Positions 34,711 to 47,500 of a stretch of 64,000 bases of DNA are shown in pieces; the stretch's first letter is position 1; every line of letters starts with the position of its first letter. The stretch covers positions 20,318 through 84,317 of the forward strand of contig PYST01000175.1 in NCBI GenBank assembly GCA_003049485.1, written 5' to 3'. The position numbers and the translations under genes are program-made. Below the pieces are notes generated by a model that saw only the letters and a list, made by a program, of their open reading frames with translations, made no database searches and was not told where the DNA came from. Origin of the DNA: Ophioceras dolichostomum. Taxonomy: Eukaryota > Ascomycota > Sordariomycetes > Magnaporthales > Ophioceraceae.

Positions 34711-37700
34711 GATCGGAGCCAGCAGGCAGGCAGGCCAGGCCACAGAAATATCTACATATTTGGACCAAACAGAGTGCGTTCCTCCCCTCCCGTCTTACGA
34801 CCACAGGAAAGAAAGGCACCGCATCCAGAAATCCAAATTCCAATCCACATTCCTTTCCGGGCCCAGATCTGGGCGGGTGGGTGGCGGATGGTTTGGCCTG
34901 GCCGGCCGTCTGGTCGCTCTCCTTCTTGTTCGGAGAAGCTCTCTCAAGCTTTCAAGCTCCTCTTCTCTCTCGCCCCTGAGAGACGAGCTTCTCCTCACAG
35001 AAGGGAGCTCATTCCTTCGTCCATCCCTCCTCTTTTTTTCCTTCCCTTTCTACCCCTGATCCTCCGGTCGGTGCCGACGCTCACTTCTTAAGCTACCGGC
35101 CTTCTAGCGTGTAGTAGGTACATCGACGACTACCACCTCTGCGGTGGGCCTGCTCCCCTCGATGGAGGGCCATCTCACTCGTTAATCCGACCGAGATGGC
35201 CGGTGGCCACATTCGTGCAGAGCAGCAGTTGTTGCTGTTGTTGTGTTTGTGTGTTTGCTTTCCCAATTCTTCCCTCCTCTCGGTTTCTCGGGTGCCACTT
35301 GGTGTCGTCTCTTCCTTTCCTCAACTCACCCACTCCGGAAGGGATATTGCGTGTCCATCACCAGTGGGAACAATCCTGGTTGAGGGAGGAACGTCGGTAG
35401 TATGGAATACATCCAATACTGGAGGCCAAAATACACGTTCGCACGTTACGTAGTACGTAGTACGTTGTATCCGTACCACGTCCCAAATGATGGTTGATAG
35501 CTTATGGTTTAGCGATACAATTTTGTACTTGGCTAGGTATCGGCAACGTGCGATTAATCCCGTTTCCCATGATCACGGGAGGTGGAAAAGTGGAGGTTAC
35601 GGGGGACTGGAGATGGGAAACCACTCAGAAAGGCAATCTATCCCACCGGAATTCGACACCCCCCATCCCCTGCGCGATGTGGACGACCCGGATTCAGGTG
35701 GCTCTCTGCCAGTTAGCCTTCCCTGATGATCCCACTTTGGACGGTGGCCTTGGACTTACTGAGCATGGATTTTCGATAGCCAACCCCGATTGCCCGAAGA
35801 GGACGAGGGGAGTGCCTGTCTCGCTGGGACCAGACGAGGAGGCCGAAAGACGATGAGTGTAGCGAGGTACCATCGCAGCTCTGTTAATTAACAAATGACG
35901 AGACTTCAAATGAGTTGATAGTCTGATGGAGACCGAGAGCCGCACGACCGAACGTTTTCGTCCAACGCCGGCGCTGTCCCTTGTCGATGTGGTCGGGCGA
36001 GTCTGGCGGGTGTGAACTGTTGTTCGCATGGCAGAGAGTTTTAGGGAGGGGGACAGACAGTCTCTGCCATCGAAGTCCAGCAGCCGCAGCAGTGCTCTGC
36101 TCTATTCGTTGGCCGAACTAGAGGACCTTGATAACAGGCGAGTTGCCTCTGCCACCAGGCCTGACCTGAACTGACGGGCTGTCCCGCCCCCCGTCCGTCA
36201 ACTTGTCAATATCGAACAGGATGATTGGGCCTGGTCTGCCTATTGGGGGCGACACTGGGCCGTTTGTTAGAGGCGCATCGGCTTCCGCTGTGGCTGATGC
36301 GGTTCTTGTGGTGGTGCACTATCGCGTGGTTCTGGCAGGCGTTATTGGTTCAGCGGCGCGGGTTGAAAGGCCCGTCCACTAACAAGCGAGAGGCTCTGTG
36401 CGACGATGAACCGAACCCGACTGACCGAGAGTAGTGGATGGATGTCTAATTGTGCTGCCAGTCCTGTTCACGGATTTCCGACCAGAGCTGGAGATCAACG
36501 TTGAACCAAAAAAGACCAATGCATCTGGGGGAAATTGCGCGAGGATGCTGAAGGAGTGAAGCATCGCGGACGTGTCATCCTCTTCGTATTCCAACAGCTA
36601 CAGGCACCGTGGGCAAGAGCACGCCGCTCGCCAGACTGCCATCGCTCGTTCGTCTGTGTTGCAGATAAGTTGTTCAGTCAGCTACCTACTATAAAGTAGC
36701 CAGCTGGCGACTGCTAGCCTTCGAAGGATCCAGAGACCAAGAAACGTGAAGACGTGGTCCCTGTTCGGAATAGATCGTGTCGTCATGTTAATCAACCTGA
36801 TCTCCCATTGTCTTGTGCTTATTTCCACATGTCTTTCCACATTGGGAGAGCTTCGGAACCCATCATGGGGTTGATTCCCGCATCGCTGGATGTCTGCTGT
36901 GCTATGGTGGTCGGTGAAGTTGCGTCCGACCTCCGAAGAGGTTTTCCACCAGCGAAAAGAAAAGAAAAAAAATCGGTCGCGTCGTATTGGTGGTTGGCGC
37001 TCACCTGAAACATGAAACGCACGACGACGGGCTTCTCGGCCAGTCAGGAGGGCCAGCGCTTCCCCGATTCGGAAAGCTGGCTTTGTTCGTATTGCCCTTT
37101 TTGTTGATCTTCTCTCTTTTCGACCACAAGCCAGAAAGAAGTGAAGAGGTCCTAAAAATAAGAAACAGGCGCCAAGAAAGACAGTCGCCGCACCAGGCCA
37201 TCACGAACCTCCGGATATGGTCTGCGCCGTCGATCACTTGCAAGCCACATCTCAGTGATTGCTTGGTTGATGAGATGCGCAAGCCTCGCCGCCGCTTCGT
37301 TTTTCGCTCCCGCCTCTCGTAAAAAGGTCGGGACGGCAGCAGGCAGGGAGCCTGCTGGGATGACCTAACGAGCTAACATCACACCAGAGGGAAGTGGAAC
37401 GGCAAAGAAACAACAGAGGTCTCGCTGTTTTTTTCGCGGTCCTCAGGCCTCAATTCCTTCTCCGCGACTGCACCCGCCCCTCGCCAGGCTCTCCCTGTGG
37501 ACCTGACCAAGCCTGTTGCGTTAGCAAGATCTGCTGAATTCAGAAGTCTGGCCCGTCAGCCCCCCTGCTATTTGTGGAGTCGCTCTTCGATCGATGTCGG
37601 CAAGGAGATCCCGCCGCCGTCGAGCATTACGTGGAGCGGCTGGAGGGAGGAGAAGAAGAGAGAGCAGTGGCTAGGGAGGCGAACCAGCGGCACCGGAGAA

Positions 37701-40481
37701 CGAAGAACACGAACTTCTTCCCCCACTGGCATGGGGACTCTCGATCCACAACCAGGGGAAGTTGTTCGATTGCCCTGCAAGTCGACTGCGAATGTGCAAA
37801 AAAGGTGACTTGACTCTTCACACTGCAAGCACGGCATCCGCACTCCAACAGCTTTGGAGCCTTAGAAATCCTGTCAAGTCGTGCCTCTTGTCTCCTTTTC
37901 CTCCCCCCTTCTGTCTCTCTCTCCGTGCCTCTTCGATAGGTACGATACGAAGGTACTTGGTTTACCAACAACAAGAAGAATCTGGGCAGGAGCACTGGGC
38001 TCTGCCCGAACTCTTGATTTCTCTTCTCTTTTTTTTCTTTATTTTTTGGTACCTTGCTGGGCCGCAGACGCAAATCATCCGAGACGCACCCCAAAAGCAT
38101 GTGTGGTCAGGGATCGGGCGGCCGGGATTATTGGGCGGGAAGGAGCGGCGAGGGGAGGGAGGAGAGCGCCAGGGAGGTGAAAGCAAGCAGCCAAGAACAA
38201 GACCGAACGAACCGGGATTCGATCTGGCGGGCCCCTGGCTTGCCCGAAAAGGACTGGCCGTCAGTGGCCGACTCACAGTTGGAGAGCGGTACCTGCATTA
38301 GTGCGGGCCGATGAAGTGGGATGGGTGGCTGAGCAGTACGCTCCGGGAGTTTCCATCAAGCAAGCAGGTGTGATTCTCCCTGTTTCACATTGGATGTCTC
38401 TCCCTGCGGTGGAAGGGAGAAAAAAGGGCTAGCATCGAATCGGATCGAATGGAGGTCATTCATCAGTGGTTCGCATACAAACTTGTAGGACTTCTTTGTC
38501 AAGAAAACCGGGAGAACGATGGGCTGTGAAGAATGAAAGAATATCTGTCACAATGCTGTGGTGAAAGAAAGCCCTGCAAGGTCTCGGCGACCCATCTCTT
38601 TCATCTCGGTATCCCGATCAATAGACCCTCGCTTCTGTGTCTTCATTCTTTTTTAGGCCATTTTTGATGTCATGGCTCTTGATCTATTCGAACTGTGATC
38701 TCGGTTCAAGGTACGAAATATACACATCCACTCACCAATTACCGCTGTGAACTGTGCGTACCTTGCGTGGGCGTGGGTAAGTCGAGAAGAAGCGCCTGCC
38801 TACAACATTGGTCGTTTGGGGCTGCTTGGGCTGCTTGGGGCTGCTTTGGTAGGTCATCGAGACCAGTGGTTCTAGGAGCCAGTACCGTTCAAATCTAACG
38901 GCTGGCGTACCGCCCAGCCATGCTATGCTGCTATGTTCCCCTCTATCCGCCAGCTCCGCACAGTAAGTGAGGGAGGAATGGGCTGCAAAGAACGGCGTAT
39001 TCCGCTCGTACTACTAAGCTGAGCGATGCTATTCTTTGCCTCGACAATTTCGTTTCTGCCGGCTGAACTTTTCTGGCGGGTGCTCAGCATGCAAAGCTGA
39101 TCCGTTTGTTGCGCATCCCATATTATAGGTCTTCTTAGATAGGTACCTACCTATCCATCATATGGTACGGCAGCCGTCGAATGTCAATGAGCTCTTTTGG
39201 ATTTCGTGCTCCCACACAGACAGATGTTAAGACGATGGATGCCATTTTCGATCAATGATAGGAGCAAAAAAGGTACTTCCTATGTACCAATTGTCAAGCC
39301 AAGCAGCGTTTGCCGTCGTTCTTCCCGCCGCTTGGCCTCGCCCAGTTCTTGATGTTCCTGCTGCTGGTTCCTGGAGCCGGTGCCGCAACCCCTGGAATAG
39401 ACGGCCAGGGGCTTGGTGGGGTCATTGGTGGGTCTGAGACGGCCTCACCCCTTCACCCCTGGAAGCTCGCTGGTGGCATGTCAGCCAATCCCTGGCAGCA
39501 GAAGCCAAAAGAATGTCGGAGCCGCGCGCTCCACAGTCAGGTACCTTTGACCACATCCAGTTCGCTGCTTAACCACAACAGGTCTAGCACTGCCTGAGGT
39601 TTTTGGTGCATCGAGCGTTCGATAGGGCTTGGGCCTCCCAAACCAGCTGTCTGGACAGCTCAGGTGCTCAGTTCGTGCTGTTTTGCTGGACGCCTCTTTG
39701 TCTGACAATCTTGGCCGGTTCTTGACTGAAACTGTGAAGGGAGCAAGAGAGAGAGGAAAAGCAAACCGATCCGGTATGATAGGATCAAAGCACGGCCACG
39801 GCACCCGTCACTGCTGTTTTGCCGAATCGACCTGAAAAAACGCGGGTGTGCGTGCCGTTGCAGCATGCAGCTCCTGCAGCCGCAGTGCGGCGGCCTAGGG
39901 GACACACGGATCGACAGGACGAACAGGAAGGACAGGACAGGACAGGAAGGACAGGACGAAGCCAACTAACTGGCACAGCAGAGCAGCCAGAAAGACGAAA
40001 GGTACATGGTACAAATGGTCTATCAGGGTGACTGACTTGCCCACCAGCTTTTTGCTCGGTCGAATCCTGGTATGCGGCGGGCTATGCCCCAAACTGGCCA
40101 AGGGCAGAACGAGCATGACCCTGCAAGAAACAAAGGGAGAGAAGACGATGGCCCCTCTTTTGCTAGACCACCACCGACCCAGCCAGCAAGTGGCTACGAC
40201 TCCTGTAGTAAGTACATGGATTGTGGGTGTGGATGGCCGAGCGGACGATCAAAGGCGAGCCGGCTGGCCAAAAACACCCCGGCCCTTGTCTCTTTGAGCA
40301 AGAAAGCCCACCGCCACCCCCGGGTCCCCCTCCAAAGTCCCTCCTCTCCTTTGTCTGGCTGGGTGTGACCACTGGCCAAGGGCCAAGCATCACTCACACA
40401 CCACTGGTCAGTGTGTGGTCACCCTCCTTGTCTCTTCACTTACACGCCCGGTGGCCGGTCTTTTGTCCATTGTGCCCTCCG

Positions 40482-40487
40482 TATATA
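40482..40487 (+). promoter_or_regulatory. Possible TATA box of the large CFEM gene
   Basis: TATATA lies about 390 bp upstream of the ATG at 40875. It is followed by a long CT-rich, CA-rich leader-like sequence typical of strongly expressed fungal wall-protein genes. The transcript start is unknown, and GATATAATAT near 40678 is an alternative. Confidence 0.35.
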
Positions 40488-40874
40488 GGTCTCGGCCGGC
40501 CGCCCTCGATGACCTCGTCTTCCCTCCTCTTCCCTCTCTCATGCTTTTGCACCACAACCTTCGTTTTTCCTACTGTGTATCTTTTCTTTCCTTCCTCTCC
40601 ATATCCAGTTCGCTTCTTCAAAAGAGTGTAAAGTCATTCGCTTCCTTTACATCTCGGACCAACCCGTTCTCCACAAGGATATAATATCTTGTTTCTTTCC
40701 CACATCTACAAACATCCAGACACTCGCTATAGCTCTGCAGCAGCTTATCACCGCCAACCAACGCTACATATTCATACCACACACTCGCTCCTCTCTTGAG
40801 TAGAGACGCCTGTTCTTTCCCCGGAGGTTATACATATCGAGAGAAAAGCAAACAACAAAAGATCAACACACACC

Positions 40875-42819
40875 ATGAAGTCCATCACCATCCTCGCCCT
40901 CGTGGCTGGAGCCCAGGCTACCGTAAGTTTACCCCCTTTTCGCCCTCCTGCCGTGCCCATCCGGATCGACCACCGCACGAACGTGACCAAACATGACCAC
41001 GTGAGACTAACTCCGAGGACAGTTCCGTGGTGCCGGCTCGTTCAACTGCCCGACCAACACCGACAACCAGTGTGATGACAGGCAGTCGAGCGGCTTCGAC
41101 TGGTCCGATGCCCCGGTCGGCGTGGTTAAGAAGTATGGCAGGTTCGACCTGAACGGCTGGACTTGCGAGGACGGCGGTAAGCGTGACCGTCTGGGTCGCC
41201 GTACTGGTGGCAAGCACCTCAGCGGTAACTGCGGCTCCACCAAGCAGCAGAGCCCGTCGTTCGGCTGCGGCAGCGATTTCTCGCTGAACAGCTTCCACCT
41301 GTCGACTGAGTTCGACTGCGACCTGGAGTTCCACTACGACATGCCCGACGGCTCGAGCTGCAAGCACCGCTCGCCCTGCAGCAAGGGAGGCAACACGGTC
41401 AAGAACTCGCAGTGCGGTGGCGCCAGGAACGTCACCATCGTCTACCCGACCGGCCAGAAGAACAAGCCCAAGCCGTCCTGCAGCGTGACGGTCACCAGCA
41501 TCGACTTCGACTGCTCCACCCGCACCAAGTCCACCAAGACCAAGTCTACCAAGACGACGCCCGCCACCACGCCCGCAACCAGCACTCCCGCCACGACCAC
41601 CAGCAGCAAGCCCGAGGTCAGCACAACCCCGACGACGCCCGCGGAGACCACCCCGACCACTCCGGCTACCACCCCGACTACCCCGGCCACCACCCCGACT
41701 ACCCCGGCCACCACCCCGACTACCCCGGCTACCACTCCCAGCGACAGCTCTGAGACCAAGCCCGTCGAGAGCACTCCCTCCACGCCGGCGACCACCCCCA
41801 CGACTCCTGTCACCACTCCCGGCGAGAGTACCACCACGGAGATCACCTCGTCGATCATCACCACCGAGTACGTGACCACGTCCACCGTGTTCACCACCTC
41901 GGTCAGCACCATCATCAGCTGCTCCTCGAACGTGCCCAACTGCCCGGGCTCCTCGTCTACGGCCATCGTGACCGTGACCATCCCCGTGTCCACAACCATC
42001 TGCCCCGTCACCGAGACCCAGACCGTGCCGGTCACCAAGACCCACACCAAGCCGATCGAGGAGACCACCTCCAACAAGCCCATCGGCAGCACCACCGTCC
42101 CCACCACCACCACCACCTCGCAGGCCCCCATCGAGACCCTCCCCTGCCCAGACGTCGTCCCGTCCTGCCTGAACACCTGGCTCTTCACCCTGCAGCACTG
42201 CCAGGACAACACCGACTCGTCGTGCTACTGCCCGGACGCCGACTTCGTCAAGAACGTGTTCGACTGCATCTACGCGCACGGCGCCTCGGACGAGATCATC
42301 GAGGAGTCCATCGAGTACTTCCAGGGCATCTGCGCCAAGCACGCGCCGTCCAACCCGGCCATCATCACGGGCCCCACCTGCACCTCGTACCTGACCGTGA
42401 CCAAGACCGCGGCCGCCGTGACCGTGCCCGTCGTCACCGTCGTCGTGAGCGCCACCACCGTCGTGCCCTGCACCGACTCGGCCGGCGCCGTCATCACCGG
42501 CTCCAGCTCGACCGTCGTGATCAACACGTCGGTGACGGTCCCCAAGGTCGACTTCACCACCACGGGCACCGGCTCCGACGTTGTGCTCGTCCCCGGCACC
42601 GCCACCGTCCCGCCCGTCGCCACCAACCCCGGCTCGGGCTACTCCGCCACCAAGCCGGCCGCCACCACCGGCGGCGCCGCGGCCACGGGCACCGGCGCCG
42701 TCAAGCCGGGCTCCAGCTCGGGCGTGCCCGTCGTCGTCAACGCCGGCGGCCGCGTCCAGCTCGGCGCTGCTGCTGGCTTCGCCGGCCTGGTGGGCATGGT
42801 CGTTGCTGCTGCTCTGTGA
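40875..42819 (+). CDS. CFEM-domain GPI-anchor-type cell-wall protein with Cys-rich N-terminal module (614 aa)
   Basis: Exon 1 (40875-40922) encodes almost exactly the signal peptide MKSITILALVAGAQAT. A 100-nt intron (GTAAGT, GACTAAC branch, GACAG acceptor) leads to exon 2 (41023-42819). The mature protein begins with a Cys-rich module of about 150 residues (SFNCPTNTDNQC to SIDFDC) that I do not recognise. A Thr/Pro/Ser stalk with four TTPTTPA heptads follows, then long Thr/Val-rich segments. The CFEM domain is at about 389-465 (CPDVVPSC, QHC, SSCYC, FDC, GIC). The C-terminus is hydrophobic (AAGFAGLVGMVVAAAL), as for GPI-anchor addition. Predicted role: a wall- or membrane-anchored extracellular protein, possibly haem-binding or adhesive. 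The CFEM is C-terminal to the stalk, unlike the small CFEM gene at 4169-4805. A long antisense open frame is a codon-bias artefact. Confidence 0.88.
41648..41731 (+). repeat. Tandem 21-bp repeat coding TTPTTPA heptads
   Basis: Four consecutive near-identical 21-nt units encode TTPTTPA in the O-glycosylation-type stalk of the large CFEM protein. Confidence 0.9.
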
Positions 42820-43756
42820 GCGGCAACCTAGCGAGAGGGGGACGATGATGATGAAACGGAGGAGGAGGAAGTGCAAGGCCTGTAATAACACCATCTGTAC
42901 TCGGCAAACCTTTCCTAAATCTCTTTTTTCTTTTGTCTGCTTTTTTTTCTCTTTCGATTTTTCCCCCTCTGTGGGTCTGTCTCGCAATCCAGACGAGCGA
43001 CCAAAACATCTCGCGCGCGCACACCTCGCAAAGAAGCCAACCAAGCATCCATCTATAAAAAACCATCTCATTCTTACGATCCTTGACGAAGACGAAAAGG
43101 CGGCATATACACACGGGATGTGTGTTGGGTCTTGGCGTACATATTATCTGCTTTTCCATTTTTTCCTCACTACTTTTGGCACTCATCGCAAGCCTGGAGC
43201 AGACTTGTTTTGCTTCTAGCCCTTCTCTAGACTACTACCTAGTACCTACCTACCTAAGGTGGTAGGTGGTAGGTACTACCTAGGTACCTAATACATACGC
43301 ACTTTCTAATCTGCAAGTTTCGCCTTCCAGGTTTCATCTCGTTATCTCTCATCCTTCCTCTCCTCAAAAAAGTAGGTGTGTACTAGAGACTCCAGCAGCT
43401 CAAACCATTCTTTGTGTGTGGTGCAACTAAAGCTAGGTACCTCTTCTGCCAAGTATGGGGGAGGAATGGGGAAAGGGAGAAAGATATATGTGTGCGGCCT
43501 CGTGAAGTCGCTGTGGAAGTCGTAGAAGAAAAGGATCGAACTACAGCTGCTGGGGGGAGGGTACAGGCGGAAGGACGGGACGGGACTGTTTACCAAAGTG
43601 TCGACCAATGCTGCTGCTGAAGTTGAACGAAGGGTGATGACGGCGACCGCCACCCTTGCCGATCTTGACAACAGTGTCAGTGCCACCGCTGCTGCCACTG
43701 CTTCTGCTGCCGCCGCCTGTGAACGCTCCTTTGAGCGCCTTGCTGAAGTGGCCCCC
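42820..43756. other. Convergent 3' region with inverted repeat
   Basis: This is the 3' UTR region of the large CFEM gene (+) and the 3' flank of the 134-aa gene (-). It is CT-rich and holds the hairpin-forming repeat at 43240-43278. No gene is supported. Confidence 0.5.
43240..43278. repeat. Inverted repeat, 11-bp stem
   Basis: TAGTACCTACC (43240-43250) and its exact complement GGTAGGTACTA (43268-43278) are separated by 17 nt. It belongs to the TAGGTACCTA motif family that recurs between genes. Confidence 0.8.
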
Positions 43757-44593
43757 CTAAGAGCTACGGCGAAGCTGCTTGCTGCTGCTGTTAGAGTTGG
43801 AGCCCGCCGCCGCCTGCTGCAGCTGCCGCTGGCGGGCCAGCTGCTGCTGGAGGACCAGCTGCTCAATACAACCCGCCGCCGGCTGCTGCTGCTGCTGCTG
43901 GCGGGCTAGCTGCTCAAGATCGCGCCGGAACTGCTCGACCATCTGCAGGGTCATCACGCGCTGCAGCGGGAGAGACGGCTCGGCTTGCTCGGGCGGCGTC
44001 GGGAGGTAGCCGCGTCGGAACTCCGAGGTGAGGATGCCCTCGCTCATGGACGCTCCGGCCTTGAGGACCTGTGAATATGAAGAATGTTGGGCGTTGGTCA
44101 GCCTTGTGGGTCTGGTCTGGGTGGTTGTTTTGGGTCGAGTCTGGAGAAGCATGCCCGTTCGCGAATGATCAACGTGAAGGGAGAGTTTGCACGCCATGAT
44201 GTTGTAGCTGCTGTGATCTTCCTTAATAAATGCCGAGCCAGGCAGGGGCTCGACCGAATAGGCGAATGATGTGCTCCAGTGTGGAGAGAGCACGTGAGAG
44301 GAGGACGTAGGAATGAAGTAGAAGTGCAGAAAACACTCACAATGCAGAGCTTGCAACGATCGCCAAATCGAATCACGCGGTTGTGGCAGTTGATGGCGCC
44401 CTAGATGGAGGCATTGCCATGTTAGCAGATGGAGGGGTAGAAGTCAGAAAGAAAATTAGAAATCTGCCGATGATGCATCCACGGAACGGGACGCTCTTCG
44501 GATCGGGAGACAAATATGGGCTGGTTGGAATGAGGAAGACGGAGATGAGAGGGATCTCACGTAGAAGTTAGCGCAATAGCACATCGTGGACAT
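43757..44593 (-). CDS. Small Cys-motif and poly-Gln protein (134 aa), unknown
   Basis: Three exons join in phase 0: 44593-44561 (11 codons), 44400-44341 (20 codons) and 44068-43757. Introns have GTGAGA/CTAG and GTGAGT/CACAG ends. The N-terminus holds a compact Cys pattern, MCYCANFY then NC and CKLC (C5, C7, C16, C27 and C30). It resembles a small zinc-binding module seen in uncharacterised fungal proteins that also have a following GILTxEFRRG motif, here GILTSEFRRGYLPTPPEQ. The C-terminal half is a Gln/Ala/Ser-rich tail with a six-Gln run and QLARQRQLQQ. An in-frame stop lies upstream of the first ATG, which supports the start, although an ATG three codons later (MCYC) or an extra 5' exon is possible. 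Function is unknown. Confidence 0.55.
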
Positions 44594-47500
44594 GATTGCT
44601 GTTGCTTCTCGGCTGAGATCTGGAAGTGTTGCGTTGTCGAGCTGGGCTTCGGATGCCGTCAATGTCCGCGATTGGGTTGAGGAGTGCCTGGTAGCTCTCG
44701 CTGTGGTTTGGTTCTACCACGGCCGTGCGAGAGAGGAAAGGATCAGGGCGCTAGCCAAAGGCGAACAATGACGGGTGGGATTTGATAGATGTACACGAAC
44801 GATCTTCTGCGATGAGGATGATTGGTGTTCCCTGAGGTGGTACCTGGTGAGAGTTGGTGGTTGACGATGGGGAGTTGTGAAGGTGAGGCAGAAGAGGAGG
44901 AAGAAAAAGAGGCGGGAGGCGGGGAAGAGAAGAGCAGAAGGAAAAGTCGGGGAGACAGGCGTGAGTCTCTTCTGCTCTTCTTTTTTGGAAGCCCCGACCG
45001 AGGGGGGAAAGGCCGAGTTGACAGACGGGCAAGAGCAGAAACAAGAAAGCGAGGACGAGGGCGAGGACGAGGGCAGGAGAAGAAAAGGGAAAGAGCAGAC
45101 GGGGCCGGGCAAGATGCTCGGGTGTCAGACTTTCCCTTAGTTAGGAAGCAGCCATGGGGTGGGAAAGATGGAAGGCCAGAGAAAGCGTGGGAGCGTGCAG
45201 CAGCAGTAGCGGCACCAAGCTTGGCCCCTCCGTGGGTGTAGTAGCCTCCGGTTCCTGGCTGGGAGGGAGAAGAGAGCGGCGATAGGCAGAGACGCGGCGG
45301 AGAGAGAGGAGAGGGGTGAGTGAATATAATAATATCACCGTACGGGAAGTGACGTTGGAGCGTGCAGCAGAACCGCACAGAGAGGTACAAGGCCAATGGC
45401 TACAGATTACTACCAATGGGCCCGACTGACGGGGCGTTTTGGGAGGAAGCAGTTGACAGCAGCGCCGGACAAGAGCTCGAGAGATACAGACACAACTCGT
45501 AGCCCAAAGTCAAACAACCAGCAGGAACAATGGAGACTGAAGACTGTGAACCTTGATGGGACCTTGTTCAGGAACACTGCACTCCTTACGCCTTTATTAA
45601 TCGCACTGCCACTGATTGTGCTGGTCCCTCGAGTCCATGTGCCCTAAGACACCGGTCTACCAGTCCGTCTGCACGCTAGAAGGGGAGAAAGAAGCAAGAA
45701 AATCCGACAAAGGAAAAAAAATTCTCGACTCTTGGTTGGCTGGCTCGCTGGTTGTAGGAGCTGAGTTGAGGTGGAGAGGCGGTCAAGCTTGCTCGAAAGA
45801 CGGCGCTAGTCCCATAGCGATTGACAGGATGCAAGGGATGGGAGGTGGAGGGGAAGGAAAGGAAGGAAGGAGAATGGGAGGGTGCGTCCCAACTGCCTCA
45901 CCCGGACCGAATCTGCCACAACCCTCGCTGCTTCACTCTTGCCATCCTTGAATACCTCAGGTACCTACCAGGTAGGCAACCAGGCAGCCAGGCACGGGGC
46001 GGGGATCAGTTAGTCAATCGCGGCCAGGTGATGCCTGAGTGACTTCTTGTTTTGAATGATTGAAAGCCCTCGGTGACCCGTCATGGTGCAATCTTGAATG
46101 TCACGCGACCGTCATAAGGGCTCTTGCCGTTATGATCAAGAGACAGAGATAGCAGACAGAGAAGGAACGGAAGAGTGGAGAGCCTCCAGCTGAGCTGTGC
46201 TCCCGATGATTGCTCGGAGAAGTGACGGACCCGGGCCTGCGCCGTGCCCTGTTGGGGAGAATGAAGCACGGATTCCTGGCATCTGGCCGCGGGGTGCGCG
46301 GTATACTCGTGCAAGCCGTGAGCAAATATCTATACATAGGTACCTTGGTACACCTACCTAGTAATCAACAGCTGCTAGCGGAAGTGAATTCTGGCGAAGT
46401 AGCACCGTGGAGAGTGGTAGATGGCTCATGCCCCTGGCTAATATGGAAATTCATCAGATTTGAGCTCGGTGATTCTTGACGCGGGGCGACAGTATGTTAG
46501 CTTCCTTCTAGCTGAGCTTCCGCCAAGCCTTTGGGGCCCTTTGGTTCTCTCGATTCTGTTGACGACTTGCCATGCAGCTCTCAACTGCCAAGGACGTTAG
46601 CTGAGGAGGGACGAGGAGGAGGGACCACCTCCTGGCCCGGGCAAAAGGCAAAAGGGGGAGGGAAGATTGACATCGAACAGTGGCACGTATGGGAGTTTCT
46701 AAAATTCTAATCAGGGGTGTTGGATCCATCATCAACCAGGGCCGTTTAGCTTCAGTGCTCGAGGACCCTGCCGAGGATGTGCGAATGCCAATACGTTGTG
46801 AACGTGCCCATCCGTGGTTGAGTGTTGAGTTGTCTCTCTGCACATGCTGCAGTCATGGAGTGGCCGAGATGAGCCTCGATCCTTGGGGAAAAATCTGAGC
46901 GAGTGCCGAGCGGATGGTCGGCCGGCAGTGCGAGAGAAAAATCTGGGGAAAATGCTACGGTCACTCTCGTCACAGGCGACAGAGGCGAGAGGGACGAGCG
47001 GGACCCAGATCTTTGGGAATCGAATCAATGGAGAGGGATTGTGTGTCTCAACGGCAAAATCCAACACCTGCAGACTATGGAACGTTTACTGTTGTCTGTC
47101 CGCACTGGGAGTCAGCGTAGAGGTACATGTTGTATTGCGCAATCAATCGTTGAGCCTCGAGCCTGCAAGGTGAGACCGGTGCACGTCGGTAGTGCACAGC
47201 CAAGTCTTGCGGGAGCTTCGAAATTCGGGAGTTTGACTGAAGTCAGCTTGAGGCTTGTGGAACCTAGGACGCCACCCGTCTTTCCTCCAATTCCATCGAT
47301 CGCTTCGGAACTCAGAACCCGACTCAGAAGGGCACACAAAGTAGTCGAGGGAGCACGAGGAAACCGGTGAGATTCGTTGACTGCCCTCTACATTACTACA
47401 TTACAATGATCAACGACGCGTCTTTGCTTCGCGTGGTGCCATGGTTTCTGGCCCGTGTTTCTGGTCCTGTCGATTGCACCCTGCTACTAGCCGGTGCAGA

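Larger units (their letters stand above)
31741..40874. other. Gene-poor region of about 9 kb
   Basis: No open frame in this stretch shows a domain, signal peptide with matching body, or a splice-compatible partner. It holds CT-rich and GA-rich tracts, (GA)n at 34298-34325, (GGAT)n at 34692-34710, several TAGG/CCTA microsatellites (about 32056-32075, 34122-34142, 39140-39156) and a palindromic TACGTAGTACG stretch near 35447-35465. The right end should contain the promoter and leader of the large CFEM gene. A non-coding transcript or small secreted-protein gene could be missed here. Confidence 0.45.

Noticed and set aside
40918..43071. 717-aa open frame on the minus strand
   Set aside because: It is exactly antisense to the large CFEM gene. 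It is a Gly/Asp/Arg-rich artefact of C/G-biased third positions and lacks any domain.
44743..45396. 217-aa minus-strand open frame
   Set aside because: It is Pro/Ser/Arg-rich from a GA/CT-biased tract, has no domain, and conflicts with leader-like sequence.
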